26,104 nucleotides of DNA from Verrucomicrobiales bacterium (GTDB taxonomy: Bacteria > Verrucomicrobiota > Verrucomicrobiia > Verrucomicrobiales > DEV007). Location of the stretch: contig JAKISY010000067.1 of the NCBI GenBank assembly GCA_021648365.1, positions 1 through 26,104 on the forward strand, given 5' to 3'. The notes under the pieces were generated by a model, which saw only the letters and a program-made list of their open reading frames with translations, was not told the DNA's origin and did not search any database. Shown one piece after another: positions 1-8,654 of this stretch. Position 1 is the stretch's first letter. Each line of letters starts with the position of its first letter. The position numbers and the translations under genes are program-made.

Positions 1-69
1 GGAAGTGAAACATTGTAGCGCCGATGGTAGTGTGGCGAAAGGCCATGTGAGAGTAGGACGTTGCCAGTT
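1..69 (+). rRNA. rrf: 5S ribosomal RNA, 3' part (5' end outside window)
   Basis: The first ~69 bases match the 3' two thirds of bacterial 5S rRNA. The words gaagtgaaac, tagcgccgatggtagtgtgg, catgtgagagtagga and the closing ttgccag align with the loop B to helix I part of known 5S RNAs. The 5' ~45 nt lie before the window. The 3' end is set approximately, just before the terminator hairpin. It is probably the last gene of an rRNA operon read on the + strand. Confidence 0.95.
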
Positions 70-73
70 TATT

Positions 74-106
74 ATCATCCCACGTTTACGTGGGATGATT
101 TTTTTT
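74..106 (+). terminator. Rho-independent terminator of the rRNA operon
   Basis: A perfect 11-bp stem (74-84 atcatcccacg paired with 89-99 cgtgggatgat) closes a 4-nt loop ttta and runs straight into a T tract (99-106). It starts about 5 nt after the 5S 3' end, where an rRNA operon terminator is expected. Confidence 0.93.
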
Positions 107-187
107 GCCCAAATTTCTGCAGCTTTGTCAAGATCGAAGTGCTTTTTGAGATTAGCTTAATCCCGTAACAGTTTTGGCTTGAAGGAT

Positions 188-229
188 TTAGCATTAGGTA
201 TCACAGTGATACTAAACAAAGAATGCTAA
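188..229. promoter_or_regulatory. Nested inverted repeat, possible operator or leader structure
   Basis: Outer arms ttagcatt (188-195) and aatgctaa (222-229) are exact reverse complements. Inside them GTATCAC (198-204) and GTGATAC (206-212) form a 7-bp palindrome around a single A. With its flanks the inner element reads TTAG(G)TATCAC-A-GTGATACTAA, symmetric except for one extra G. It lies between the rRNA terminator and the kinase gene in DNA with no credible gene. Such a palindrome could be a repressor site or fold in a leader RNA. Which of these applies cannot be told from sequence. Confidence 0.4.
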
Positions 230-282
230 GCTGCAAAAGTAATGACAGTATCCCCCCCCTTTAACCTCCCCAACTTTATAAC

Positions 283-310
283 AAAGCCTGAGTTAAAAAC
301 TTAGGCTTTT
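283..310 (+). terminator. Terminator-like hairpin 7 nt before the kinase start
   Basis: aaagcctgag (283-292) pairs with cttaggcttt (300-309): ten pairs including one G-T wobble, loop ttaaaaa, followed by only a short T run (307-310). It ends 6 bases before the ATG at 317. The position suggests an attenuator or a structure occluding the kinase ribosome-binding region rather than a simple gene-end terminator. The rest of 107-316 holds a C run (251-258) but no coding signal. Confidence 0.4.
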
Positions 311-316
311 GATCCG

Positions 317-1930
317 ATGGACGAACGTTACGAAATAGGCAAACAAATAGGCAAGGGAGGCGGTGGGCTTGTCTATAAAGGCTATGACACTTTTTTGCGA
401 AGAGATGTCGCTATCAAGCGTATTTTGGCTGGCGGAAAAGCGAGTGATGAGGACATCAAGGTGGCGGCTAGGAACCTGTTGGCTGAGGCGCAAACGCTTT
501 CTACTTTGAACCACCCTAACATTGTCACTGTGTTTGATGTGGGGATCGATGATAAAGGCGGCTTTGTGGTGATGGAGCTGTTGGATGGAGAAACTTTGTT
601 CGATACGGTCGAGCGAGGGGTGATGACTCAAGAGGATTTTGTGGAGTTGGCTATTCAGACAATGGAGGCTTTGATTGCTGCGCATGCGATGAATGTGATG
701 CACCGAGATTTGAAACCGACCAATGTGATGGTGATCTGGCAGCCGAGTGGTCGTTTTCAGAGTAAGATATTGGATTTTGGTTTGGCAAAGTTCAGTAAAA
801 AACCGTCGGTGCAAACACTGAACCAAGATGGTACGGTGATGGGTTCTATTCTATTCATGGCTCCCGAGCAATTTGAGCGTCAGCACTTGGATGATCGCAC
901 GGATTTGTATTCTATAGGATGTGTCTATTATCACTCGTTGTGCGGCATTTATCCTTATGATGGCGAGACTTCGGCCGATGTGATGAACAGCCATTTGGAG
1001 CATCGCGTGACGCCCTTGGATATTTTGCGCCCCGATTTGGCACCTTCTATTTGCCAGTGGGTGATGTGGTTGATCAATCGCGACATAGACAATCGTCCTG
1101 ACAGTGCGCAAACCGCACTTGAGTTATTGCCTAGGCATCCAGAATTGGAGAAAGAGCAACAATTGCAGGAGATACCGGTTGAGAAAACGGGTAAAGTAAG
1201 GGTGATGGCGGTTAAACCGGTGCAAGAGCCTGAGCCAGGTGCCAATGTGCCCAAAAATTTAATAAAAATACCTGACGGATCGACAACTATGATGACTGGT
1301 GGCGCGGGGACTGCAACTACGATGCTGGCAGGTAAACCCGGCAGGAAGCCGGATCTGCGTAAAGCAAAAAAGGCTGAGGGATCTGGTGGCAAGGTGGTGA
1401 AGGTGGTGATGGCTTTAGCAGCCGTGGTGGCTGCTTATTTCATAGGCCTGAAGGTTATAGAGTTTAAGCACGAAAACGATCTTAATTTGATAGCTTCACA
1501 AAAGGTGGTGACGGCTGACCCTAAAACGATCGATTTGTTATTGGGATTCATCTATTCGGAAAAAACGACGCTGCAGCAAAGACAGGTGGCGAGGTATGCT
1601 CTGACAAGGATGGAGGGTGGCCGAGTGGATGAGTTGTTGTTGGGCAAGATCAAGCTGGCGCCTAGCTCGGACGCACGGTTGACTTTGTGTAGAATTTTAG
1701 GAGATCGCAAGATGGCAGATGCGGTGCCGGAACTGTTGGAGGCTTACAAATCGGCGACTACGCGAGTTGAGCGTATGAGCATTTTAAAATTGGCGCGAAG
1801 ATTGGTGGAAACCGCTCAAAATAGTAAACCGAGTGCAGATGCAAAAGGTATCCTAGTGGATGAGGGGGAGCGCCCGGTGCACTTGGGGAACTACCTTGAA
1901 GGCATCTCCAATTTGGAAAAGGAACTTTAG
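317..1930 (+). CDS. Membrane-anchored Ser/Thr protein kinase (Hanks type)
   Basis: The product (537 aa) is a eukaryotic-like protein kinase, expected to phosphorylate Ser/Thr on target proteins. Visible motifs are the glycine loop GKGGGGLVYKG (12-22), the VAIK lysine K34, a likely alphaC glutamate E57, HRDLKPTN (129-136), DFG (153-155), APE (182-184) and the DDRTDLYSIG helix. All catalytic residues are present, so it should be active. After the kinase domain comes a basic, low-complexity linker, then one hydrophobic helix (~359-380). The C-terminal ~155 residues look helical and may hold HEAT-like repeats. Topology is probably cytoplasmic kinase and periplasmic sensor. ATG at 317 begins just before the first kinase strand, as usual. 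The gene follows the rRNA terminator and a structured leader, so it is probably transcribed on its own. Its substrate cannot be inferred. Confidence 0.93.
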   Translation: MDERYEIGKQIGKGGGGLVYKGYDTFLRRDVAIKRILAGGKASDEDIKVAARNLLAEAQTLSTLNHPNIVTVFDVGIDDKGGFVVMELLDGETLFDTVERGVMTQEDFVELAIQTMEALIAAHAMNVMHRDLKPTNVMVIWQPSGRFQSKILDFGLAKFSKKPSVQTLNQDGTVMGSILFMAPEQFERQHLDDRTDLYSIGCVYYHSLCGIYPYDGETSADVMNSHLEHRVTPLDILRPDLAPSICQWVMWLINRDIDNRPDSAQTALELLPRHPELEKEQQLQEIPVEKTGKVRVMAVKPVQEPEPGANVPKNLIKIPDGSTTMMTGGAGTATTMLAGKPGRKPDLRKAKKAEGSGGKVVKVVMALAAVVAAYFIGLKVIEFKHENDLNLIASQKVVTADPKTIDLLLGFIYSEKTTLQQRQVARYALTRMEGGRVDELLLGKIKLAPSSDARLTLCRILGDRKMADAVPELLEAYKSATTRVERMSILKLARRLVETAQNSKPSADAKGILVDEGERPVHLGNYLEGISNLEKEL

Positions 1931-1978
1931 CAGAGGCAGGGGTGGCGGAAGTGAGGATTTGCGCTACAGTCAGCAACA

Positions 1979-3955
1979 ATGCTTTCGGTAGAAAAAGTCA
2001 GTATAGGATTTGCTGGTCGAACTTTGTTTGACGAGCTTTCTTTTGTCGTTCGGGCAAAAGAGCGTGTGGGTTTGGCTGGACCCAATGGTGCGGGCAAATC
2101 GACTTTGTTGAAAATTGTTATTGGCAAAGAGACACCTGATAGCGGGCGTATTGTAAGAGCCAAGCAGATCACGACGGGTTATTTGCCTCAGGAGGGGGTG
2201 ATGCATTCTGGTCGGACTTTATTTGCCGAAACCGAAACGGCATTTGATGATGTGATTCAATTGAAAGCTCAGCTAGCAGAAGTGGAAACGGAGCTAGATA
2301 GCTTGGACCATAAAGCGAACCCAGAGCGTTATACTGATTTGCTAGAAGTCTTTGGCGACGTGCAACTGCGCCTTGAGCACCATGATGTGGGCAGCATGAA
2401 ACCGAGGATTGAGACGATTCTGGGTGGGCTGGGTTTTTCTAAAGAGGACATGCAGCGGCAGACGGAAGAGTTCAGTGGAGGCTGGCAGATGAGGATAGCT
2501 TTGGCTAAGTTGTTGCTGCGCGAGCCGAGTGTGCTGCTACTCGATGAGCCGACCAATCATTTGGACATCGAGACGGTGCAGTGGTTGGAGCAGTGGTTGA
2601 AAAATTATGGCGGGGCGATTTTGTTGATCAGTCACGATTTGTCTTTGTTAGATTCTTTGACGACTAGGACGATCGCTTTTGAAAATGGTCGAGTGCAGCA
2701 TTACGCCGGGAATTATTCCTTTTATCTCAAAGAAAGGGATGCCCGCAAGGAGCAGTTGAAGCGTTCGTTTAAAAACCAGCAGCGTGAGATTGAGCGGGCT
2801 GAAAAGTTGATTGATCGGTTCCGGGCCAAAGCCAGCAAGGCCAAAATGGTGCAAAGCAGGATCAAGCAGCTGGATAAAGTCGAGCGTATCGAACTAGAAG
2901 ATGAGGCTGATTCAATTGGTTTTCGGTTTCCCCAGCCAGAGAGAGGTGGACACTCGGTATTGAAATTGGAGAAAATTAGCAAAAACTATGAGGATCTTCA
3001 GGTTTTAGACGGAATAGATTTTGAGATCACTAGGGAGGATCGCATAGCGATTGTGGGGGTGAATGGTGCAGGGAAATCGACTTTTTCTAGGATCATAGCA
3101 GGAGTGGAAGATCCGAGTGCGGGAGAATGCACGTTAGGTCATAAGGCGGTGATCTCTTATTTCTCTCAGACTCACGCGGATGAGTTGGACCCTAGTCGAA
3201 CGGTTTTGGAGACGGTCGAAGCGACCGTGTCGAGGCAAGCAGCGGGTAATTTGAGAACCTTATTGGGTTCGTTTTTGTTCAAAGGCGACGATGTGTTCAA
3301 GCAAGTATCGGTATTGTCGGGCGGCGAGAGAAGTCGTCTGGCTTTAGCTCGTATGTTACTGAAGCCTGCCAATTTTTTGGTTTTGGATGAACCGACGAAT
3401 CACCTCGACATCCAGTCGCAGGAAGTTTTACAAAAAGCTTTGGCAAGTTACACTGGGACCTACGCGATTGTTTCGCATAACCGTTCGTTCCTTGATCCGT
3501 TGGTCACCAAGGTATTGGAATTTGTGCCACAAAAACCTCCGCGTCTCTTTCATGGTAATCTGAGCGATTATTTGGATAAAAAAGCGGAGGAGAAAGAAGC
3601 TCAAGCTGCCAAGGGGGTAAAGGGTAGCGGAAAGCTCAGTGCAGTTGGTGGCGGCAACCGTAAGGAGCAGCGTAGGTTGGAAGCGCAACAACGGCAGCAA
3701 CGCTCAAAGGTGTTGAAGCCGTTGCAGGAAAGGTTGGAAACTGTCGAAACTTTGATCGCTAAGCTGGAAAGTGAAAAGCCTGAATTATTGGCGAAATTGG
3801 GTAATGCTGAATTTTTTAAATCCGAGCCAGATCTTGCACGGGTGATAGCACACCGTTTTAAGGATTTGGAATACGAGATGCAAAAGGCTTATTCCGACTG
3901 GGATGCAATAAGCGAGGATTTGGAACGAGCGGAAGCGGAACTGGGTGCAAATTAG
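1979..3955 (+). CDS. ABC-F family ATPase (EttA/Uup/YdiF-like)
   Basis: This 658-aa protein has two ABC ATPase cassettes and no membrane segments, the layout of ABC-F translation factors that act at the ribosomal E site. Cassette 1 has Walker A GPNGAGKST (34-42), signature FSGGWQ (165-170) and Walker B LLLDEPTNHLD (186-196). Cassette 2 has GVNGAGKST (360-368), LSGGER (446-451) and LVLDEPTNHLD (467-477). Between them lies a charged helical stretch (~235-310), the P-site tRNA interaction motif region. The C-terminus (~540-658) is a Lys/Glu-rich coiled coil of the sort found in Uup and YdiF. Signature 1 has W where Q or E is common, which is tolerated in the family. The ATG at 1979 is 48 nt after the kinase stop, so they may share a transcript. 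The exact subfamily, and any role in antibiotic protection, cannot be fixed by eye. Confidence 0.95.
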   Translation: MLSVEKVSIGFAGRTLFDELSFVVRAKERVGLAGPNGAGKSTLLKIVIGKETPDSGRIVRAKQITTGYLPQEGVMHSGRTLFAETETAFDDVIQLKAQLAEVETELDSLDHKANPERYTDLLEVFGDVQLRLEHHDVGSMKPRIETILGGLGFSKEDMQRQTEEFSGGWQMRIALAKLLLREPSVLLLDEPTNHLDIETVQWLEQWLKNYGGAILLISHDLSLLDSLTTRTIAFENGRVQHYAGNYSFYLKERDARKEQLKRSFKNQQREIERAEKLIDRFRAKASKAKMVQSRIKQLDKVERIELEDEADSIGFRFPQPERGGHSVLKLEKISKNYEDLQVLDGIDFEITREDRIAIVGVNGAGKSTFSRIIAGVEDPSAGECTLGHKAVISYFSQTHADELDPSRTVLETVEATVSRQAAGNLRTLLGSFLFKGDDVFKQVSVLSGGERSRLALARMLLKPANFLVLDEPTNHLDIQSQEVLQKALASYTGTYAIVSHNRSFLDPLVTKVLEFVPQKPPRLFHGNLSDYLDKKAEEKEAQAAKGVKGSGKLSAVGGGNRKEQRRLEAQQRQQRSKVLKPLQERLETVETLIAKLESEKPELLAKLGNAEFFKSEPDLARVIAHRFKDLEYEMQKAYSDWDAISEDLERAEAELGAN

Positions 3956-3962
3956 TTGAAGC

Positions 3963-6191
3963 GTGGCATTTTCCTTTCGACAGAGATCAAGTTCATCGCG
4001 CGGATCCGTTTGGATCGCTGCGGTGGTTTTGGTATTGGTGGCGGCGGAGTCGGTCACGCTCTATCCGCAATTGGGCTGGAAGGCGGGTGCGATGTTTGGC
4101 ATGAGCTTGGGAGCTCTGTTGGTTTTATTTTTGTGGCGCACGACAGAGGAGCAGGAGGCGACGGCGCAGACGCAGGCGATGATCGACGAGGCACGGGAGA
4201 CGGTGCGGGTCGAAATGGAGGCTTTGGACGAACGGCGCGCGGAGATTGGTAAGTTGTTGATGACTTATGGGGAGCTGATGGAGTTTCCGGATCTGGAAGA
4301 GCTCAAAGAGTTGGAATGGGCGACGACGGAAAAGACGGAAAAAGATGAGGAGGTGCGCGAGCTGGTGGAGGTCGAATCGGATCGTATGTTGGCGCGTTTT
4401 TCATCGGGAGAATATTGGGAGGGAGGACAATTTCAGCACCGTTTGTTGTTGGGGGATTTGGCAGGGTTCATGGAGGGGATCGCGCGCGTCTATCAACCGG
4501 GTTCGGAAAAACCGCTACTGGAGACGAATCTGGAGTCGCTGCTCAAAGCGGTCAATCGCGCTTCGCTGCAGGTGATCTTGCTGTTGGAGGAACTGCCCGT
4601 GCTATCGGTGAAAGATTATAATCTGCGCAAAATGTATGATGGGGTGCGTACGGCGGGCAAGGTGTATCAGAAATACGAAGAGCTCTCACCGATGCTCGAC
4701 CCAGTGCGCTATCTATGGCATGGCAGTAAGTTTTTGATGATGAGCAATCCGCTGTTTGCTGCGGGATGGATCGCGGGTTCGGAGCTGATGGTGGAGGGCA
4801 GCAAGCGTCTCGGCAAAAAAGTGATGGATACCTATCTGTTGACTTTGTTGAAGCAGTCTTTGGGAATCGTGGCATGGGAGACGGCATCTATTTTTGACGA
4901 GGAACATCGTTACCGTGATCCTGACTGGGTGTATGCGATGGAGTTGGCACATTTGGTGAGTCAGTTCCCTCTGTCTCGCGATACTTTGCGCGGAGTGATG
5001 AGGGAACTGGGATCGGTGCCGTTGCGAAGCAGTTACGATCGGATTTTTCTCTATCGTTGTGTGACTCAGCATGTCAGCCCGAAGCCGGAGAGTTTTGCTC
5101 AAAAAGATTTGATGAGCCTAGAGGTGAGGACGCAAATCGTGGCTCGCTTAAAAGAGTTTTTTGTGCGCTATGTGCATGGGCGTCAGGAGAAAAAAGTGAT
5201 TGCTTGGGGGGCGGGTGTGGCAGCGCGCTTGGGGGTGGAGCCTGCGGTGGGCGGCTATGAATCGGCAATGACGGCGGTAGAAAGGTTGGTGGACTGTTTG
5301 AACTCGGAAGCGTCTTTTCTAGGAGCCTCGGCGGCAGCGGTGGTTGCGGAAACGGAGTTGGAGAAGCGCGATTGGGATTTGGTAGAGAAACGTCTATTGA
5401 CTACGCGGATTGCGGATTCGATGGATGAGGATTCCTTGCAAGGGGCTTTGCAGGCTTTGCGACAACAGCGACCAGCGGCTTTTGTATTGCCTGACTTGGA
5501 GCCGGGAAGTAAATTGGTGAAAGAGTTTTTACTGGACCTAGCGGATATGGATATGGATTCTCCTGAGCGATCGCTGCGCAGTTATTGGGTGATCCGAGAG
5601 TCGGCAGAGTATTTTCGTTATACTAAGTGGCGCGACTTGGAGAGGCGTTTGAATTCTGGATACGTGGAGCGCGCTTCGACGGGATTGGTGCAGGGGAGTC
5701 CAGTGGCGAAAGCTCCGGTATCTCTTGCTTTTGTTTTGCCAGAGTTTTTTGAACGTGGCGAACAGGCAGTGGTGATTTATGCAGGAGCCCGCATCTTGGA
5801 TCGCGAGCTGGTGGTGGTGAAAAAGAGGCGTTCCAAGCGCAAACAAGCGGATGCCGCAGGTGATCCGATGGATCTGTTTTCAGAGCGTTATCTGGTAGGC
5901 ACGAATCAGGGGCGCTTGTTGTTCATCGTGCAGAACCCCAAAGCGGAAAATCATGACAGTCGCAAGAGTGTATTAGTATGGGAGGGTGAGCTGAGGGGGG
6001 AGCAGCCAGTGCAAGTGGATTTCAGTAAACGCTCAAGTGGAGAGGAGGCGATCATCGTGGGGGGGCAGTGGTTACACAAGGTGAAGCGGGAGGATGAAAA
6101 AGAGACGCGGGTGGTGAGATTGGGAGTGGGTATGTTCCGTAACCGCAAGCGTTATTTTGCTGCTCTGAAGGCCTTTTGTGGCTCGGAGTGA
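3963..6191 (+). CDS. Large membrane protein of unknown function
   Basis: I do not recognise this 742-aa protein with certainty. GTG at 3963 is chosen because a stop in the same frame lies at 3957-3959. The start is 7 nt after the ABC-F stop, which suggests cotranscription. Residues ~16-34 and ~39-58 form two hydrophobic helices, a hairpin anchor. A Glu-rich helical segment (~60-145) follows, probably coiled coil. A central part around residues 255-370 looks most conserved in style, with WHGSKFLMMSNPLFAAGW and later HRYRDPDWVYAMELAHLVSQFPLSR. The last ~180 residues are rich in beta-type sequence and basic patches (KKRRSKRKQ). No nucleotide-binding loop or catalytic motif is evident. Most of the mass is probably cytoplasmic. 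Confidence 0.85.
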   Translation: MAFSFRQRSSSSRGSVWIAAVVLVLVAAESVTLYPQLGWKAGAMFGMSLGALLVLFLWRTTEEQEATAQTQAMIDEARETVRVEMEALDERRAEIGKLLMTYGELMEFPDLEELKELEWATTEKTEKDEEVRELVEVESDRMLARFSSGEYWEGGQFQHRLLLGDLAGFMEGIARVYQPGSEKPLLETNLESLLKAVNRASLQVILLLEELPVLSVKDYNLRKMYDGVRTAGKVYQKYEELSPMLDPVRYLWHGSKFLMMSNPLFAAGWIAGSELMVEGSKRLGKKVMDTYLLTLLKQSLGIVAWETASIFDEEHRYRDPDWVYAMELAHLVSQFPLSRDTLRGVMRELGSVPLRSSYDRIFLYRCVTQHVSPKPESFAQKDLMSLEVRTQIVARLKEFFVRYVHGRQEKKVIAWGAGVAARLGVEPAVGGYESAMTAVERLVDCLNSEASFLGASAAAVVAETELEKRDWDLVEKRLLTTRIADSMDEDSLQGALQALRQQRPAAFVLPDLEPGSKLVKEFLLDLADMDMDSPERSLRSYWVIRESAEYFRYTKWRDLERRLNSGYVERASTGLVQGSPVAKAPVSLAFVLPEFFERGEQAVVIYAGARILDRELVVVKKRRSKRKQADAAGDPMDLFSERYLVGTNQGRLLFIVQNPKAENHDSRKSVLVWEGELRGEQPVQVDFSKRSSGEEAIIVGGQWLHKVKREDEKETRVVRLGVGMFRNRKRYFAALKAFCGSE

Positions 6192-6267
6192 AAATAAATA
6201 GTTGGGAACTGGTAAGTCAGAGGCTAGAATTACGTCACAGGCCTATCATCCCTAGCATATTTAAAAA

Positions 6268-7203
6268 ATGGACTGCACGCTGAAAACTATCGCCGATCAA
6301 CTTATCAAATCTTACCACGAGGTGGGGGGCATCAACCGTATTGATTGCGGCAATCTTCCGTCAAAGCGTAAGATTGCAGCTATCTGTGAACAGTTGCTGC
6401 GTTTGCTTTTTCCTGGTTATCACGACGAAGAGCCAGTGGCTTCTGACGAACTGGAAATGGTGACCAATGAGCGCATCGCGGAACTGATTCAACAATTTGA
6501 GGTAGAGGTGGCGAAAAGTTTGCGGCTGAGAGATGTGGAGACGTTAGGCAGCGAAGTGCGGGTGGAGGCGCATCGATTGGTGTGTGAATTTTTGAGTGAA
6601 CTACCACGTTTGCGCAAGGTTTTACAGACGGACGTGGTGGCGGCTTATGAGGGTGATCCGGCGGCGAAAAATTTCGATGAGATCACCTTGGCATACCCTT
6701 GCATCGAGGCGATTGCGATTCAGCGCTTGGCGCATGTTTTGTATTCGATGGACTTGCCTCTGATCCCACGCATCATGACTGAGTGGGTGCATTCTCTAAC
6801 TGGGATCGACATCCATCCAGGAGCGCAGATTGGCACGCATTTTTTCATCGATCACGGCACGGGCGTGGTGGTGGGGGAGACCTGCGTGATTGGCAATCAT
6901 GTGAAGTTGTATCATGGGGTGACCTTGGGCGCGCGCAGTTTTCCTAAAGATGAAAACGGGCGAGTGGTGAAGGGCAATAAACGTCATCCGAATGTGGAGG
7001 ATAAAGTGACAATTTATCCGAACGCGACGGTGTTGGGTGGTCAGACAACGATTGGTAAGGGTAGCACAGTGGGAGCGAATGTATTTCTTCGCCAGAGTGT
7101 GCCAGCGGGATCTTTTGTATCGAATGAGGGCGAGTGTCTGCGGGTGATTGACAAGAGCACGGGGCAGATTCTGCATGAGTTCTCAGGCACTCCAGCGATT
7201 TGA
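6268..7203 (+). CDS. cysE: Serine O-acetyltransferase (CysE/SrpH/EpsC type)
   Basis: The enzyme transfers acetyl from acetyl-CoA to L-serine, giving O-acetylserine for cysteine synthesis in the cytoplasm. The C-terminal half is a left-handed beta-helix of hexapeptide repeats starting at HPGAQIG (H183). The signature D195-H196 in FIDHGTGVVVGE and H216 in LYHGVTLGA match the catalytic and substrate-binding histidines of the family. The ~150-residue N-terminal helical domain and the long loop with KDENGRVVKGNKRHP resemble the SrpH/EpsC group rather than E. coli CysE (273 aa, against 311 here). The ATG at 6268 follows an A-rich stretch with no Shine-Dalgarno. It is preceded by a 76-bp gap and probably has its own promoter. 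The next gene starts 32 bp later. Confidence 0.92.
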   Translation: MDCTLKTIADQLIKSYHEVGGINRIDCGNLPSKRKIAAICEQLLRLLFPGYHDEEPVASDELEMVTNERIAELIQQFEVEVAKSLRLRDVETLGSEVRVEAHRLVCEFLSELPRLRKVLQTDVVAAYEGDPAAKNFDEITLAYPCIEAIAIQRLAHVLYSMDLPLIPRIMTEWVHSLTGIDIHPGAQIGTHFFIDHGTGVVVGETCVIGNHVKLYHGVTLGARSFPKDENGRVVKGNKRHPNVEDKVTIYPNATVLGGQTTIGKGSTVGANVFLRQSVPAGSFVSNEGECLRVIDKSTGQILHEFSGTPAI

Positions 7204-7235
7204 TTAGATGAAGGGAACGCAGATAGGGTGATCGA

Positions 7236-7895
7236 ATGACAGAACCTGTGCTTCAGCTGGAGTTGTTTTCTAACGATACGGAGCAGGCGAGCTCTGAAGA
7301 TAAGAGCGAGCCACAGCAAGCGAGGCTTGCGGCGTCGGAAGGGGCAGCGCCAGTTATCGAAACGGAGTTGAGTTTCGATGCTTTGGATGAGCAGCATTTG
7401 ATCATACATCTGCGTCGTTGGCTGAGCCCTTTGCGAATGAGCGCTTTGAGTGAACGCCTGCAGGTGCGTTGGAATTCTCGCCTGCAGACTACGGCTGGAC
7501 GGGCGCACTACCGTGAGAGTCGGATTGAGCTCAATCCTCGTCTGATTGCAGTGGCAGATTTGGCGGAAATCGAGCGCACCATGAAACATGAGTTAGCACA
7601 TTTGGTAGCTTATGAGCGTTGTCCAAAAGGTCAGCGCAGGAAGCTGCAGGCGCACGGTGTGGAATGGAGGGAGGCTTGTGCGGATTTGGGAATAGCGGGA
7701 GAAGCGCGCTGTCACGAATTGGCGCTTCCGGGTCGGAAGATGCGCAGGAAATATGCTTATGTCTGCCCGTCCTGCAGTGCGGTGATCGAGCGGGTGCGAC
7801 GATTTAAGGGTTACATTTCTTGTTACCCTTGTTGCAAGCAGTATAGCGGCGGCAGGTATGATAAGCGGTTTCAGTTGGTGGAGCGGTGCTTGTGA
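7236..7895 (+). CDS. SprT-like zinc metalloprotein with C-terminal zinc ribbon
   Basis: The 219-aa protein has the SprT-like layout: a metallopeptidase-type core with HELAH (H118, E119, H122) and a downstream HGVEW whose H140 is a likely third ligand. A zinc ribbon follows, with CPSC (C177, C180) and CYPC (C196, C199). In the family the HExxH core binds zinc, and eukaryotic relatives (Spartan) cut DNA-protein crosslinks; bacterial SprT function is poorly known. The first ~65 residues are acidic and low in complexity, apparently a non-conserved tail. Start ATG at 7236. An 'acgcagat' word lies just upstream at ~7215, part of the dispersed repeat type noted elsewhere. Confidence 0.88.
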   Translation: MTEPVLQLELFSNDTEQASSEDKSEPQQARLAASEGAAPVIETELSFDALDEQHLIIHLRRWLSPLRMSALSERLQVRWNSRLQTTAGRAHYRESRIELNPRLIAVADLAEIERTMKHELAHLVAYERCPKGQRRKLQAHGVEWREACADLGIAGEARCHELALPGRKMRRKYAYVCPSCSAVIERVRRFKGYISCYPCCKQYSGGRYDKRFQLVERCL

Positions 7896-7957
7896 AGAGG
7901 GCTCACGCAGCCGCAACGAAGTGGAGGCAGGCGACCTGAAAGGTCGAGTGAAACGTC

Positions 7958-7979
7958 CAAAGGCGCGGAGACGCAGAGG
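7958..7979. repeat. Dispersed 'GCGGAGACGCAGAG' repeat word
   Basis: The stretch around aggcgcggagacgcagag is a short G/A-rich element of a kind that recurs between genes in many bacterial genomes. It shares its 'acgcaga' core with the element at 13600-13630 and with a fragment near 7215. A small hairpin (cgacct 7932-7937, loop gaa, aggtcg 7941-7946) sits just upstream. It lies in the 309-bp stretch 7896-8204, which otherwise holds AT-rich sequence (7985-8045) and the palindrome at 8120-8135 but no gene I can support. Confidence 0.5.
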
Positions 7980-8119
7980 TTGGGAAAAATAGCAAAGATC
8001 TATATCATCAGGTTATTATATTAGCTATGTAGATGAATTGAATGGAGCTGCCTTTTGGATGATTCGTATTGTGTGGATTGTGAGTAGGTGATTGCTATCT
8101 CCGTAAGTGGGCAAAAAAT

Positions 8120-8135
8120 CTGCGTCAAGACGCAG
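8120..8135. promoter_or_regulatory. Palindrome CTGCGTC-AA-GACGCAG
   Basis: A perfect 7-bp inverted repeat around AA lies 69 nt before the start of the integrase-like gene. A second, wider inverted repeat brackets it: ccttttggat (8051-8060) and atccaaaaagg (8139-8149). The palindrome could be an operator or the tip of a folded leader RNA. No T tract follows, so it is not a standard terminator. Confidence 0.35.
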
Positions 8136-8204
8136 GTAATCCAAAAAGGGATGCTTCAAAAAAACTGCTAGCGTTAGTAGTGGAGGTATGGATAATGGTA
8201 ACTT

Positions 8205-8654
8205 ATGGACGATTACGAAAAATGGGAGCAGGATTGTGAACGGATTCGCGGTGAAAATGAAAAGTTGTTGTTGGAGTTTGCGGAATGGCAGAAGAGCAAG
8301 GGCTTGTCGGCTAAGACGGTCAGTCGTCATGTGGGCAACGTGAGTTTTTACATTGATGAGTTTTTATTGTATGAAGATGCGATTGAGGCAAAAGATGGGC
8401 TTAGTGAGGTAGGGACATTTCTGGGATATTGGTTTATCAAAAAAGCTATGTGGTCGAGTGTGCCGGCTCTCAAATCGACTGCGGGCAGTCTAAAGAAGTT
8501 CTATCAGTTCATGGCGGATACTGGCGAGATTTCTGCAACGGACTTAGCGGAGTTGAAGCAGTCGATCAAAGAAGGCTTGCCAGAGTGGATCGCGACGATG
8601 TCGCGTTACGATGATCCTGAAATTGATAGCATGGAGGAAGTGTGGGGGCTGTAG
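8205..8654 (+). CDS. Lone integrase SAM-like (core-binding) domain protein
   Basis: The 149-aa protein resembles the N-terminal core-binding domain of tyrosine recombinases. The segment FAEWQKSKGLSAKTVSRHV followed by a helical FYIDEFLLYE and later LKSTAGSLKKFYQFM follows the two-helix-pair pattern of the phage-integrase SAM-like fold. There is no catalytic domain (no R...HxxR...Y) after it, and the frame stops at an ordinary TAG with an acidic tail (DDPEIDSMEEVW), so it looks complete rather than truncated. Similar stand-alone or accessory domains occur in bacteria without assigned function. ATG at 8205. The gene converges on the OmpA-type gene with a 3-bp gap. A DNA-binding role is inference only. 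Confidence 0.75.
   Translation: MDDYEKWEQDCERIRGENEKLLLEFAEWQKSKGLSAKTVSRHVGNVSFYIDEFLLYEDAIEAKDGLSEVGTFLGYWFIKKAMWSSVPALKSTAGSLKKFYQFMADTGEISATDLAELKQSIKEGLPEWIATMSRYDDPEIDSMEEVWGL

Noticed and set aside
3956..4252. 98-aa Gly-rich frame at the start of the large membrane protein
   Set aside because: A shadow of the 742-aa frame, low in complexity and without independent support.
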